Shown: positions 20,798-31,404 of the stretch, in pieces
Layout: each line of letters opens with the position of its first letter
How positions within the stretch are numbered: the stretch's first letter is position 1
DNA from: Undaria pinnatifida
Lineage: Eukaryota > Sar > Phaeophyceae > Laminariales > Alariaceae
Direction: 5' to 3'
Length of the DNA: 64,000 bases
Assembly: GCA_012845835.1 (NCBI GenBank)
Contig: JABAKD010000025.1
Span: 11,167,264-11,231,263, forward strand
Program-made: the position numbers and the translations under genes
Notes under the pieces: generated by a model
Seen by the model: the letters and a program-made list of their open reading frames with translations, nothing else
Told to the model about the DNA's origin: nothing
Databases searched by the model: none

Positions 20798-22286
20798 ACC
20801 AGTTTGCAGTATCACTACTGTTGAAACACTTGTGAGAACGACCTTGCAGTGCCTGTACAACCTGCGAAGACACAAAATCCCTATCACAAAGGCCAAAACC
20901 AAATTGCCTGCAAATAAAACGTTTGTCTAGTGGTCGTCTCACAGTATGCAACAAGTGTAGACCAACTAACAGACCTGAACTCATTTTCAACCTGTACGAT
21001 GGACGCAAGCACATTTCCACAGTGATTTATCACGTACGAGCTTACTCGTAATCAGTAGTGATGATCCTCCTTTTTCCCGATGTCCAATTGGTCCCGTATT
21101 CCTTAATCTACTTCCTACATGTTATACAACTTAGTCAGCCCTTGCTAAATTTTTCCAAAATTTCCTAGCCCGTAGATTACGATTTCGCGCAGTATAATGA
21201 CCAATCTGTGCACTATTCTGTACAAGGTACAACAAACAAATATCCCCAATAATAACGTATACATATGATACTCTATGCTCACAACCGTACACTGTTTTGG
21301 CTATATATACAGCAGTAGTAGGTATATGTATAAGCAAATGATGTATGATACTTTTATTACTACATTATGTTACTGGCTCAACAGTCCATGTTACTCCCTT
21401 CTCGCCATCCTGCCTACAAAAATACCTCCCCAACTTGCATGTAGGCAAGGCTTACTAGCAGGCAGGGATGCATGTATATCTTTCCCAGTTCAAAATTTGA
21501 AAAAATTGGTTTATGGATATTGTAAAAGTTAAAATACACTCAACTTGTGAGATCGCATTGTACCATCACTTGCTGTATGCATCCGTTATCGATTGAGTAC
21601 GTACTGATACCTAAACAAACAAACAAAAAAATTTAGGCAAAATCAGGTATACCTGGTCCGTTTGGTGTCAAAACTGGTGCAGCACAAAGAAAAAAGCGCA
21701 TAATATCACAAACGACATACAGAACACATAATACGCACGTATACAGCACGATGGCATACATACCTGGTACAACAATTAAGAAGTACTCGTCGTAAGAGTA
21801 AGTACGAGCACGATAGCAAAAAAAATACATGTCTTGCGGAGCAATTTATACCATTGATGCATACTTACCAACGTTTCGTCTGCATCGCGTACAAAAAAAC
21901 AGTGAGTCGAAGCGGGGAGAATCTCGTTTGCCCTCTGTACTGCCGCACGTAGCATGAACTGCGTGGCTCCCTCATTTTGTATAAACTATTAGGCGTCTCA
22001 TTCCTCGCCTCCACTGTCTAGAGATCACGACCACCGATTCTCAGCACTCATGCGGCCTGCTGTACTGCTGCTTCTATTTCTGCGGTGCCTGCCTGTGGTT
22101 ATCCTGCAGCATGTGGGGTTCATGATACTGTTTCAAGCTGCTTCAATCGAGATTTTTAACATGATAAAAAAGAGTTGAACTGCTATGGAACTTTCTTCAA
22201 CACCCTGTAAAATCCATTCATACTTCTACCTGCGCATTTACGACTGTACTTCTACCTGCGTCAAGCGAGACTATGAACCCACACGG

Positions 22287-22304
22287 GTCCCAGCTGAAGC
22301 CCCA
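22287..22304 (-). other. Primer-binding site of the gypsy element
   Basis: Directly adjacent to the inner edge of the 5' LTR the minus strand reads TGGGGCTTCAGCTGGGAC. It starts with the TGG expected for pairing with a tRNA CCA tail. Which tRNA it matches was not determined. Confidence 0.65.
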
Positions 22305-22744
22305 TGTAACGAACGGATGAGGAGCTAATTTAGACACACGTACCCAAGTCTCCAATCCCTTATCCCAACTCTTTCACCGCTTCTAAATCGTTTCCTCCGC
22401 GTCTACCTTCAGGCTGATTCCTCCCGTCTGCTTGTTGCAACAGCTGCCTGCAAACACCAGTCTTCGTCTCACGCAGTGCTCTTCTTAGCCCTCGTACAAT
22501 ATAACAAATCTCCGGATGAAACCTCCAACAACGCCTCACGGTGACGATCGCTGTACTCAAGCTCGATTCGCAGTCACTCACGCTCGTGTCAGATCAAGTT
22601 CAGGTTCCTTTTTCCCTCGTTTGGTTTTGTGTGTTTTTGGACTGAGGCCGTGAGCGGCACGCTTTCTAGACTTATCAGCGTTATACAGACCTAGGCAGCA
22701 TTTCGCCACGGGGTTTCATGACGTCATGTCTATCCGCCGCAACA
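22305..22744 (-). repeat. 5' LTR of the methyltransferase-bearing gypsy element
   Basis: 440 bp, TG...CA bounded, homologous to 12735-13177. It is followed on the minus strand by the primer-binding site. Confidence 0.85.
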
Positions 22745-22909
22745 TATAGCTTGGGTTGAGCGCCGCCTTCGGGGGGCGGCTCCAACGCCACTCCCCCTGC
22801 CGTGTCCGTTCCGCACATCGACGTGAACGCGGACGGATGCCGAGACAAGCGAGAAGTTGCAAAAATACCGAGGAATTTCCAACATTTTGGTTTAATATTA
22901 ATGTCTGCA

Positions 22910-23130
22910 ACGCCTGGACCATTTACAAAGTTGGCATCATTTCCAAACGGTACTTGATATTGCTTCGAATTTTTCGGTGGCATGTGCAGCATATTATTGT
23001 TTCGTCACAAATTGTGCACCAGGCGTTTTATTGCACGCGCCTGGACGATAAACAAAATTGGCATCATTTCCAAACGGTACTTGATAATATTTCCGCAAAT
23101 ACAACCTATTATTGCTTGGTCACAGAGTGT
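22910..23130. repeat. Tandem duplication of about 125 bp
   Basis: Both copies contain TTGGCATCATTTCCAAACGG and ACTTGATA, followed by a TATTATTG(T/C)TT(C/G)GTCAC element and then TGTG. Confidence 0.8.
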
Positions 23131-23514
23131 GGCGCTTTATCTACACTCGTGTCATCAAATGCCCAAGACTCGAGACGAGACGAAGCAAGGTTATTTGCGC
23201 CGTCCCGTGCGAAACCCAGAGCAGCGTAGGGCACCAGCTGCCGGGGGTGTGAGACGAGGCATGCACGCCATGGGCTAGAAAACGTTGCCTGCAACAACTG
23301 CCCACTACAATATAAAAGCGCGGAAGCCGCCATGGGTCATGATTTGAGCTGTGCTTTACGTGGTTACTGCTGTTGTTGGGATAGACACAATCTAAAAACG
23401 ATCGATGCCGAGGAACGAACGCAGGCAAGGGAGTTGACACACCAAAGGAATAACTGAGTGCTGTGCTCCAGCTACCTTCTGATGTGGAGTGCCCTCATCA
23501 ACTGAAACCAAGCA

Positions 23515-23861
23515 ACAGACACACACATCTTGCCCGGGCTCGAAAGCAGGGGCGACGGTCTGTCGTAGGGCTAATACAGCCGTCGCGGTCATTCGTTATT
23601 CATGGTGCCGCGCTGTAGGCTTCATACGTGCCGCGGTTGGTTGCGTGTGTTCTGGTGGGCTCTCATGTGCTGTGTGCGTGCTGGCCATGTGGCTGCAGGT
23701 TTGGCTGCAAAACGACACACGATATGTCCAGAAGAACGCGTGTTATACCAGTAGTAGATCGCTCTAATAATTTGCTTTTTTTTAATTTTTGCGTTTGGTG
23801 CTGTTGGAGTGTTCATCATTTTGAGCGTGCTTGGTCTGCAGATACAGAGAGGCTCAAAACC
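23515..23861. repeat. Direct repeat of about 345 bp, copy 1
   Basis: Repeated at 24273-24616 in the same orientation. Shared blocks include CATCTTGCCCGGGCTCGA, GTGCGTGCTGGCCATGTGGC and GTGTTCATCATTTTGAGCG. The copies flank a 410-bp spacer. Confidence 0.85.
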
Positions 23862-24272
23862 GTTCCTTTGCGCAAGGTTACGCAAAATTATTCTGCAGCA
23901 GGAGTTACTGTATGAAGAATGTGTATAACTTCGTCGGGTGAATACGCACTTGAAAATAGTACATCTGGTGCAGTCTGATAAGATATTAGTACAACAACGA
24001 CGGACAACCTACAAAAAGGATTAAACAAGTAACGCATGAGCGATGGCGTGCTCGTCGTAGACGAATGTGCATACTACGACATCCGCGAAAGGTTCCGTAC
24101 GGCCGGTAAAGCGGGAATACAACTATATAAGGAAGCAATATTAGACGGACACCCTTCACAAACATATACAAAATCCCTAGACAACGTACATGACGCAAAT
24201 GACCAGCCGAACTGCGACCGCGCAAATAATTGCGATATTAGAATTAGTGGGGTTTGACCCATTAGGCCAAGA

Positions 24273-24616
24273 CAGACACACATCTTGCCCGGGCTCGAGA
24301 GCAGGGGCACCGTTCTGTCAAAGGGGTAATCCAGCCGTCGCGGTCGTTCGGTATTCGTGGTGCCGCGATGTAGGCTTCATACGTGCAGCGGTTGATTGCG
24401 TGTGTGCTGTTGGGCTGTCATGTGATGTGTGCGTGCTGGCCATGTGGCTGCAGGTGTGGCTGCAAAACGACACATGATACGTCCAGAAGAACGCGTGATA
24501 TATCAGTAGTAGATTGCTCTAATAATTTGCCTTTTTATATTATTGCGTTTGGTGCTGTTGGAGTGTTCATCATTTTGAGCGTGCTTGGTCTGCAGATACA
24601 GATAGGCTCAAAACTG
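24273..24616. repeat. Direct repeat of about 345 bp, copy 2
   Basis: Second copy of 23515-23861, with scattered substitutions and a short deletion in the T-run. The pair could be LTR-like, but the spacer is only 410 bp and shows no retroelement motif. Confidence 0.85.
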
Positions 24617-24960
24617 ATCTGCATACGGATTAGGTTGTTTTGGGGCCTACCTTCCACAAAGTCAGGGGCTGTTGTTAATAGTGATAGTGGTACGATTTCA
24701 TACCGGTCTAGGATTTTTTTTCTTTATCCGCATTAGGGCTCCCCTCATATATGAGTTCTTCGTACATTGTGCAAGAAAGCCAGGAGGACCAATCGTGTAT
24801 CTCACGCCGAGTTCGAGAGCTGTTTTGTGACTATGGTACGATCAAATACTGATCTGTCATACGGATTAAGTTGTTTCGGGGCCTAGCTTCCACAGAGTCG
24901 GGGGCTGTCAGTGGTGGTGGTACGATTTCATACCGGTCTAAGTTTTTTTTTTTTTGTCTT
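24612..24960. repeat. Pair of about 110-bp direct repeats
   Basis: 24612-24725 and 24846-24955 share CATACGGATTA(G/A)GTTGTTT, GGGGCCTA and GGTACGATTTCATACCGGTC, each ending in a T-run. Confidence 0.8.
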
Positions 24961-25890
24961 CTTGTGTGAGGCTTGATTATCCCCCTTTTCCCGTTTACCT
25001 TGCCATTTTCTGGTGTAAGATATCTGCGTTGAAAGTACCAACTGGATCGAGGACATTACTTTTCCCCTTCAGCGCCCCTCTCTAAGTGTAATTAGTACGT
25101 TTTTATTTTTGGTATATCTTCACCAGTGTAAGTGCCGCGCACATCGAAGTAGCTAATTGAGGGCATGCAGTGTCGTCTATAGTTCTATTTTCTGAGTGAG
25201 TTCTTCGTATATTTTGGAAGCAAACATACACGGTAACTTCTTCGTCTACTGCTACACACCGAGGGGTTTTCCAAGGCACAATCTACGGCGCCTTCCTTTT
25301 TCCCTTCCCTAAAAAAACAACATGTTCAACCATTCCGTCCGATATCTTTTTTATTGATGCCATGTCCTCTTTCCTTTCGCCTCGAAGACTCGAAGCGAAG
25401 CAGGTTCTCAATTTCTCCTTTCGGCATTTCTGGCCTACTTTTACTTGGTGGCGGTTTTAATAACATCAGTGTTTCGCCTATGCTTGCTTCCTTCGTTTAT
25501 ACTCAGTATGTTTTCCATCGATCAAAGCATTTTTTTTTTTTTTTCATCCTCCGGCGGATGGGGAAAAATAAAGCTTAAGCTCACCACTTTGTAACATTTA
25601 GAACCTCATGTTCGTATTGAACGTTTGGCATTACTTAAAACTTTAATTTCTTTATACGTAACTACCACTTATCTAGTCGAGTGCTACTCTTCCTCACCGA
25701 ATGAATGGGCGCCATGGAATGTCAAATTATGATCTTTAGAACCTCATGTTCGTATTAAACTCTCGGCATTACTTCAAACTTCCCAAATTTGTCGAATCGA
25801 ACAACTACATTTTTTTCCTCTTTTCCTCGTCCGAGTGCCGCCCTGCCCTACCCGAAGCTTTAGGCCCGGCGATTGCCGGCGCCTATGCGG
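24961..25890. other. no recognised gene
   Basis: T-rich, with a short duplication (25597-25650 and 25732-25785) sharing TTTAGAACCTCATGTTCGTA. No supportable ORF. Confidence 0.5.
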
Positions 25891-25895
25891 AGCCC

Positions 25896-26527
25896 TTGTA
25901 TTGTATTACATCAGGGTACTATACATGGCACGAATGCTGGTAGTGGTAAACAAACGCATGCATGCTCCTCAAAAATAATAATGTATATCAAATATGTCTA
26001 AAATATCATATATCCTTCTGTCTTCCCCCCCCACCTCCGCTGTATCGAACACTTTCCCCCATCTCCTCACCGGTTGTACGGTCTCCAGAATATACACGAT
26101 AAACTGATGTGTTCCTCCCGCAACCGCTGGAATTGTTCCTTCAAGGGTTTGCAGCAGCTGCACAGATTGAGCCGCCCCTTCCCTCTGCTACCTCGCCCCT
26201 CCCCCGCCCCCGGCCCCCACGACTTGAAAAATATTCCCCCTCCCCTCACCGGCTGTACGACTTACAGGATATACATGATAAACTGATGCCTTTCCTTCTA
26301 TGGCTGTCAAACTTTGTCCCCCTCAGAAACGGGTTTTTCTTCGCACAGATTGAGTAACATCACCCTGTCGACCCCGGTACAAGCGCTATTGTAGTTCCAA
26401 GGGGACTCACCGATCTATATCCTAGATGAGGACACACACCCAGTAGTACGCGCGGTCGGAGTATCACACACAGCTTGCAAAGATGAGTTTCGACGAAATA
26501 TTTGATCTAACAGCTGGAGTGTATTTT
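25896..26527 (+). repeat. R1 dispersed repeat, plus-orientation copy
   Basis: The family has a conserved 160-bp tip: GGGGACTC/GGGGAGTCGCCGA, then GAGGACACACA, CGGAGTATCACACACAGC, TTGCAAAGATGAGTTTCGAC and CACAGCTGGAGTGTA, followed by an AT-rich stretch. Behind the tip lies a C-rich body with long C-runs. This copy is closest to 58930-59552, with which it shares the left edge (GGTAGTGGTA then ACAAACGCATGCATGCTCCTC). Confidence 0.8.
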
Positions 26528-26534
26528 ATAAAAA

Positions 26535-27050
26535 TATTTCAAGGACGTCAGCCGTGAGCTCGACGAATTTCGGGTCAATAATTATCTTTGCAAGCTGCAT
26601 TGTTGGTTTTTGTAACATACTGCTATGTGGGTGAGTTTTTTCGAAATGGGAGGGGTCATTTCGTTTTGTTAAAAACAAACACACATATATATACGTGTAT
26701 GTACATAATGATAAAAATATTTCAAGGACGTCAGCCGTGAGTTCGACGAATCTCAGGTCAATACTCATCTTTGCAAGCAGCGTTGTTGGTACTCGTAATA
26801 TACTAGACTATATAAGTAAGTATTTTTTGGGAGGTGTCCTATTTTTGTCCACTATATATAATAGTAAGTGTTGGTATTTATACTTTAGGTGGGGAATTTT
26901 GAGCTAGAGATCTAACATCACATCTGATCTATTTTTTAGTATATTACTTTAGTTTCCAGCATACTTCTCTATCGTACGTATGGTAGGCGGTTTATTTTGT
27001 TTTCTCTCCCCCGGCTTTAATATCGGGAGGAGTACGAATACGGAATATTA
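26535..27050 (+). repeat. R4 repeat, two tandem partial copies
   Basis: 26535-26670 and 26713-27050 both begin AAAATATTTCAAGGACGTCA and continue GTGAGxTCGACGAAT. The longer copy is related to 33215-33660. The first 50 bases resemble an inverted R1 tip, so the junction at 26527 is an imperfect R1 tip-to-tip palindrome. Confidence 0.65.
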
Positions 27051-27054
27051 ATAG

Positions 27055-27712
27055 TTATCTTATATGTTACTCTTACCCCAGGATATACATGATGAACTGA
27101 TGCATTCTTTCCAAAACCGTCACGTTTATCCCCTCAAAATAATATTTAGTTTCCACGCACAGATTGAGCTGCCCCACACGCCCCACCCCAGCCCCACCCC
27201 CCCACCCCATGATAAACTGGTGTATTTTATATTTCATTTTATATATATATATTTTTTTTTTCCCGAAAACCGTCAGATTTATCCCCTTGAAAGGATTCAT
27301 AGCTTACACGCCCAAAATGCCCGCCCGTCCGCCCCCCCCGCCTTCCCCCCCCCCCCCCTCCAACCCCGATCGCTTTTGATCAAAGCCAGGCCCCCACGTC
27401 CTTCAAAACTCCGCCCGCGCCCTCACCGGTTATTCGATTTACAAGAATCACTTGATAAAAGTATACATTTCCCTCCACAGATGTCAGATTTTGTCCCCCT
27501 CAGAAACGGGTTTTATAGTTTCCGCGCACAGTCGGACTAAAATCACCCTGTTGACCCTGATAGCTACACTTTAGTTGTAAGGGGAGTCGCCGACCCTTAT
27601 CCTTAATGAGGACACACAACTCGTAATACGCGCGATCGGAGTATCACACACAGCTTGCAAAGATGAGTTTCGACGAAATCTTCGATCTCACAGCTAAAGT
27701 GAATTTTCATTT
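27055..27712 (+). repeat. R1 dispersed repeat, plus-orientation copy
   Basis: Same tip and C-rich body as the other copies. It includes C-runs of up to 10 near 27345-27360 and ends GATCTCACAGCTAAAGTG at an AT-rich boundary. Confidence 0.75.
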
Positions 27713-27719
27713 TTTTAAA

Positions 27720-28505
27720 TATATATTTGGGGGGGGGAGTAGCCGACTTTCCTTCTCGGATGATGCTGTACATTTAGACCTCCAATCAGTGAGTAGAGAG
27801 AGGTCGGAGTGTTTGAGGGGGTGGGGTTGGGATGGTGGGGGGTGGGGGCGGGGGAGGGGGCGGGGGGAGGGAAGGGGGCGGGGGGGGGGGGGGGGAGGGC
27901 TTTAGGTGAGGGGTTTGGTATACGTGTGGTGCTGGGTCTATGTGACGGTGCGGGTGGTGGGGAAAAAGGGGGCGTTCGGGGTGGGGAGGGAGGGGGGAAG
28001 CGGCATGGATGGCTCTCGAAAGATAATGAGGTGATATCCAGTGCGTGAAGTGTTTATTAATCTGGCGGATTTCGATATATTAGGTGGTGCGTTTGAGCAA
28101 GGGAGAACGAGAGGGGGGGGGGGGGATGGATTTTAAAAGAGGTTTAGGTCACAAATAATATTCAAATACACTTCGTCTGTGAGATGAAAGATATGTAGAG
28201 GCTTGTTATACGCGTAGTGCTAGGTCTAGGCGATCATGCGGGTGGTTGGAAAAGAGGGGGCGTTGGAGTTTTTTTTTTCACTCTGGCCGATTTCGATTGT
28301 GAGTGGGGCGTTTGGACAAACTAGGTGGAAGGGGGGGGGGGATCGGGGGGGGGAGGGGGGGGGGGGGGGGGGGGGGGGGAGGGGGACGGGGGGGGGGGGG
28401 GGGGTAAGGGGTGGGGTTTTTGTTGAACAAGAGGGGGCAGGGGAGGGAGAGAGGAGGGGGGGGGGGGCGGGGGGCGGGACATTTCAATATGTGCGCGGAA
28501 ACTAT
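27720..28505 (-). repeat. G-rich body of R1/R3, minus-orientation copies
   Basis: Nearly pure G-tracts (27838-27900, 28098-28125, 28330-28410, 28440-28480) alternate with the R3 module ATTAxTCTGGCGGATTTCGAT and the GCTATACGCGTxGTGCTxGGTCTA module. These are inverted relatives of the C-rich bodies at 53690-54130. Open frames here translate to poly-Gly and are not treated as genes. Confidence 0.7.
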
Positions 28506-28740
28506 AAATCCTCAAAGGTGACAAAATTGACGATTGAAGCAACAAGACATCCCCTTATATCATCTGCCTGGTAATGTTTACTATTCTAGAAGGTTTGATG
28601 TTAGATGCAGCATGCAACCTAGTAGTGTTTAAGTGTAGTAAATGACGTGTTGAATCTTCATAATTTGTTGTTGTATGATACATGGATCGAAAGCTAGAAT
28701 AATTTATAGAACATTTGTAGTTACCATTTTTTCTGACATC

Positions 28741-28960
28741 GCTAATTATAAGAAAAAGATACGTATTGCCAAATACAACAGGCGAGGTGATGTGGTCATG
28801 CACTGTTTGTCACCACCATCATACAGTTACCATTATTTTTTGACATCGCCAATTATACGAAAGAGATACGTTTTGCCAAATACAACATGCGGGGTGATGT
28901 ATGTGGCCATGCACTGTCTCCGCCATTGAGCACTAGAGGGAAAAATGCGAATCGTCAGTT
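28741..28960 (+). repeat. R2 repeat, two tandem copies
   Basis: Copies at 28741-28806 and 28848-28960 share GCCAAATACAACA, GGTGATGT and GTGGxCATGCACTGT. Related copies lie at 61419-61517 and 61552-61660. Confidence 0.8.
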
Positions 28961-29139
28961 TTTAAGGAACGCTTGATATACATGCGCTCAATTACGTCAC
29001 CTCGTTAGTCATACTTGGTGTACACGCGCTCAAATAAGTTACCTCGTTAGTCATACTTCGCTTGTCATAGGTTGGGAGGCGGTCGTGCAGACGGTATGTA
29101 CAAAATACCCTACGTAATGGGTTGGTAAGGTTGTTTACC

Positions 29140-29760
29140 GCAATTTTAACACATCTGCCTGAGCTTCCTTTTCCACATTATTGTTGTCTCAAATAAATGT
29201 ACGATTTCACGCCCATGATTTTTACCTTGACGATGTGGGGCTCGGCGGTCGTCAATTTTAAGACAGAGATACATCCTACCAATGCATCAGGCGAGGTGGG
29301 TATGCGATGTCAAATATTTGCTATGTCATCACTATTGACCGCGAGGGTGACTTTACTTCGTTAGGTATATAATACTGTGTTTCGTAGAGGTCGTCTCAGG
29401 TGGGTATGCGATAGGTCGGCAGTGTGGTTTGCCGCAATTTTATCAGGTCTGCCTGTGCTTCTTTTTCGACATATTATTGTCTCAAATGTACGATTTCACG
29501 CCCATGATTTTTACCGTGCCGCCGTGGGACCCTGAGGTCGCCAATTCTAAGACAGAGATACGTCTTACAAATACAGCAGTGGAGGTGGGCATGCAATGTC
29601 ATATATATGCGATGTCACTACTATTGAACGCGAAGGTGACTTTTTTTCGTTACGAAAGCATATGCTACTGCGTTTCGTAAAGGTTGTCTCACGTGGACAT
29701 GCGATGTCACCACTATTGAACGCGAGGGTGACCTTACTTCGTTAGGCATATGCTACTGCG
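29140..29760 (+). repeat. Tandem repeat of about 289 bp
   Basis: ACGATTTCACGCCCATGATTTTTACC recurs at 29201 and 29490. Both units continue with AAGACAGAGATACxTC and ACTATTGAxCGCGAxGGTGAC. A third partial unit starts near 29695. The unit resembles R2. Confidence 0.8.
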
Positions 29761-30550
29761 TTTGGTATGGTAGAGGTTGTCAGGTAATCATGTACGCAAA
29801 TGGAGGCACGAAATACCCTGCGTAATAGGTTGGTCGTGTGGTTCAACGCAGTGTCAACATCCCTGTCTGCACTTACATTTCACATTATTATAGACTATAG
29901 TATACGCTTATGCGTCCTGCTTTGTCCCCACTGTCGTCGAAGATGTTGTGGTCCTCTAGATGTCGCGTCCATGTCTGGTGCTCTTGTTAGTGGTGCTCAT
30001 GAAAACATGCCCTAACGTGTAGTAGATGATCGCTGAGTGGTGTACCTTTCCTTACATCAAACCAGGTAGTATACGACAACGCAACAGCTTGCTTGAAAAA
30101 CGACAAAGAAATTCCTCACACACCTGACACAGAGAAGACGCGGCCCGAAGATTGTTCGGTATACCGACGGTCAGGAACAGGTTATCGAGCAGCGCACTTG
30201 ATTTTTACTACCACTCCTCACTCCACCTAAGACACTACGGGCATGCGTTGGACCCAGTTCGCTGATGCCCAAAACCAATTTCAAAGGAGGTGATGTGGTG
30301 GGCGAATGCTATAATGATTTGCGCTGCTGCGATTACCCCGTCTCTCGTTCTGTTTGTTCTTGCGTTCTTGATGAACCTGTCATTCGGCAACGAGCAGTTG
30401 TGACGCATTTTTAGGTTTGTGTAAAGACTTTATGTGGACTATGTGATGTTTCTGACTCGTAGGGACCTCAATTTGGAACCCAGGGTATATGGGTTCCATC
30501 TTTTGACTGGTGTTCGTATGCGGACGTATATATGGTTTTAGTGTGTCGTG
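29761..30550. other. no recognised gene
   Basis: No repeat or supportable ORF was recognised. Confidence 0.4.
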
Positions 30551-30555
30551 TGTCC

Positions 30556-30945
30556 GCGTGGTTTTAGTTTCACGTATGTTTTGGTTGATATTCTAGACTT
30601 GGTTATCGTATTGTTTCAAAGTGGCGCTTTCCGCGTAGTTGATGCTACACGTATATGTTTTGGTTCATGTTCTAGACTTTGATATCGTGTTGTTTCGGAG
30701 TGGTGTTTCCGAATACATATTTTTTTGTAACCGAGTAGTTTTTGCTACACGTGTACGTTTTGGTTGATGTTCTAGGTTTCGTTATTGTAATGTATCAGGG
30801 TGGTTTTTTCGAATACATATTGTTTTGTTTTGTTTTGCTTTGCAACCACGTGGTTTGTGCTACACGTGAACGTTTTGTTTGATGTTCTAGACTTCATTAT
30901 CGTATTTTATCAGAGTCGTGTTCTCGAATACATATTGGTTTACAG
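30556..30945 (+). repeat. Four-unit tandem repeat (80-115 bp units)
   Basis: TTGGTTGATxTTCTAG recurs at about 30581, 30660, 30760 and 30875. Each is followed by a TTATCGT(A/G)TT module, and from the second unit on by CGAATACATATT. Unit length grows from left to right through T/G-rich insertions. Confidence 0.85.
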
Positions 30946-31400
30946 TGGTTAGGGGGTGGGACGGGGGGGTGGGGGGGTGTTGTAGATATCTGCAAAACGT
31001 ATTTTTGTACCCCGAGAAAACTGCTTCGGGGGGCTAAAAACGAACTTGCGAGGGACGTTTGGGAATTTCAACGTTCCCCCTCGCGGCTTTTGTCAAGTTT
31101 GGTTAAATGCATATTTATCCCTGAATATAAACATGCAGTAACCAGCCTTGACAACTATGGGTTGTAGCGGTATCATAATACACTTATAATACAGTTACTC
31201 TCCATTGTTTGACTATGTGTGTATTAATTATTTTACTACACGGTGTGGGTTGAACCGAAATACGGAGTGAGGCTAGGTTTAAGAAAAAGGGGGGGGGGGG
31301 GGATTTGACAAGAAAGCGTTTGTATGGATAGGTAGTCTGCTTATTGAGTATCCCGTCATGTTGGCGGGTGACATGTGATGAGCTGTGGGAGGTTTTGGGA
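30946..31400. other. no recognised gene
   Basis: G-rich tract (30953-30983), then a segment (31040-31130) weakly similar to 37590-37680 through GGGACxTTTGGG and CAAxGTTCxCCCTC. No coding signal. Confidence 0.35.
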
Positions 31401-31404
31401 GGTT

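Larger units (their letters stand above)
19936..22286 (-). other. Long untranslated leader of the gypsy element
   Basis: 2.35 kb between the primer-binding site and the gag-like ATG, AT-richer than pol and without a recognisable ORF. It contains two local tandem duplications (20471-20590 and 20609-20797). Confidence 0.55.
12735..22744 (-). mobile_element. Ty3/gypsy LTR retrotransposon carrying a DNA methyltransferase domain
   Basis: A 10.0-kb element read on the minus strand: 5' LTR (22744-22305), primer-binding site, 2.3-kb leader, Gly/Gln-rich gag-like region, protease, RT, RNase H, cytosine-5 DNA methyltransferase, basic linker, integrase, Tudor-like domain, polypurine tract and 3' LTR (13177-12735). 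RT before integrase is the Ty3/gypsy order. The two LTRs are clearly homologous but diverged, and the coding region has several stops and frameshifts, so this copy is old and inactive. The five bases flanking each side (ATCTA and TATAG) do not match, so no target-site duplication is seen. Confidence 0.88.
22745..24272. other. repeat-rich, no recognised gene
   Basis: Contains a tandem duplication (22910-23130) and the first copy of a 345-bp direct repeat (23515-23861). A 73-codon plus-strand ORF at 24036-24257 (MSDGVLVVDECAYYDIRERF...) lies between the two direct repeats. I do not recognise it. Confidence 0.4.

Noticed and set aside
12730-22749. Target-site duplication of the gypsy element
   Set aside because: The flanking five bases (ATCTA and TATAG) differ, so none can be claimed.
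27809-28574. Long frames encoding Gly-rich or Pro-rich proteins
   Set aside because: They are translations of G- or C-homopolymer tracts in the R1 family and have no non-repetitive coding content.
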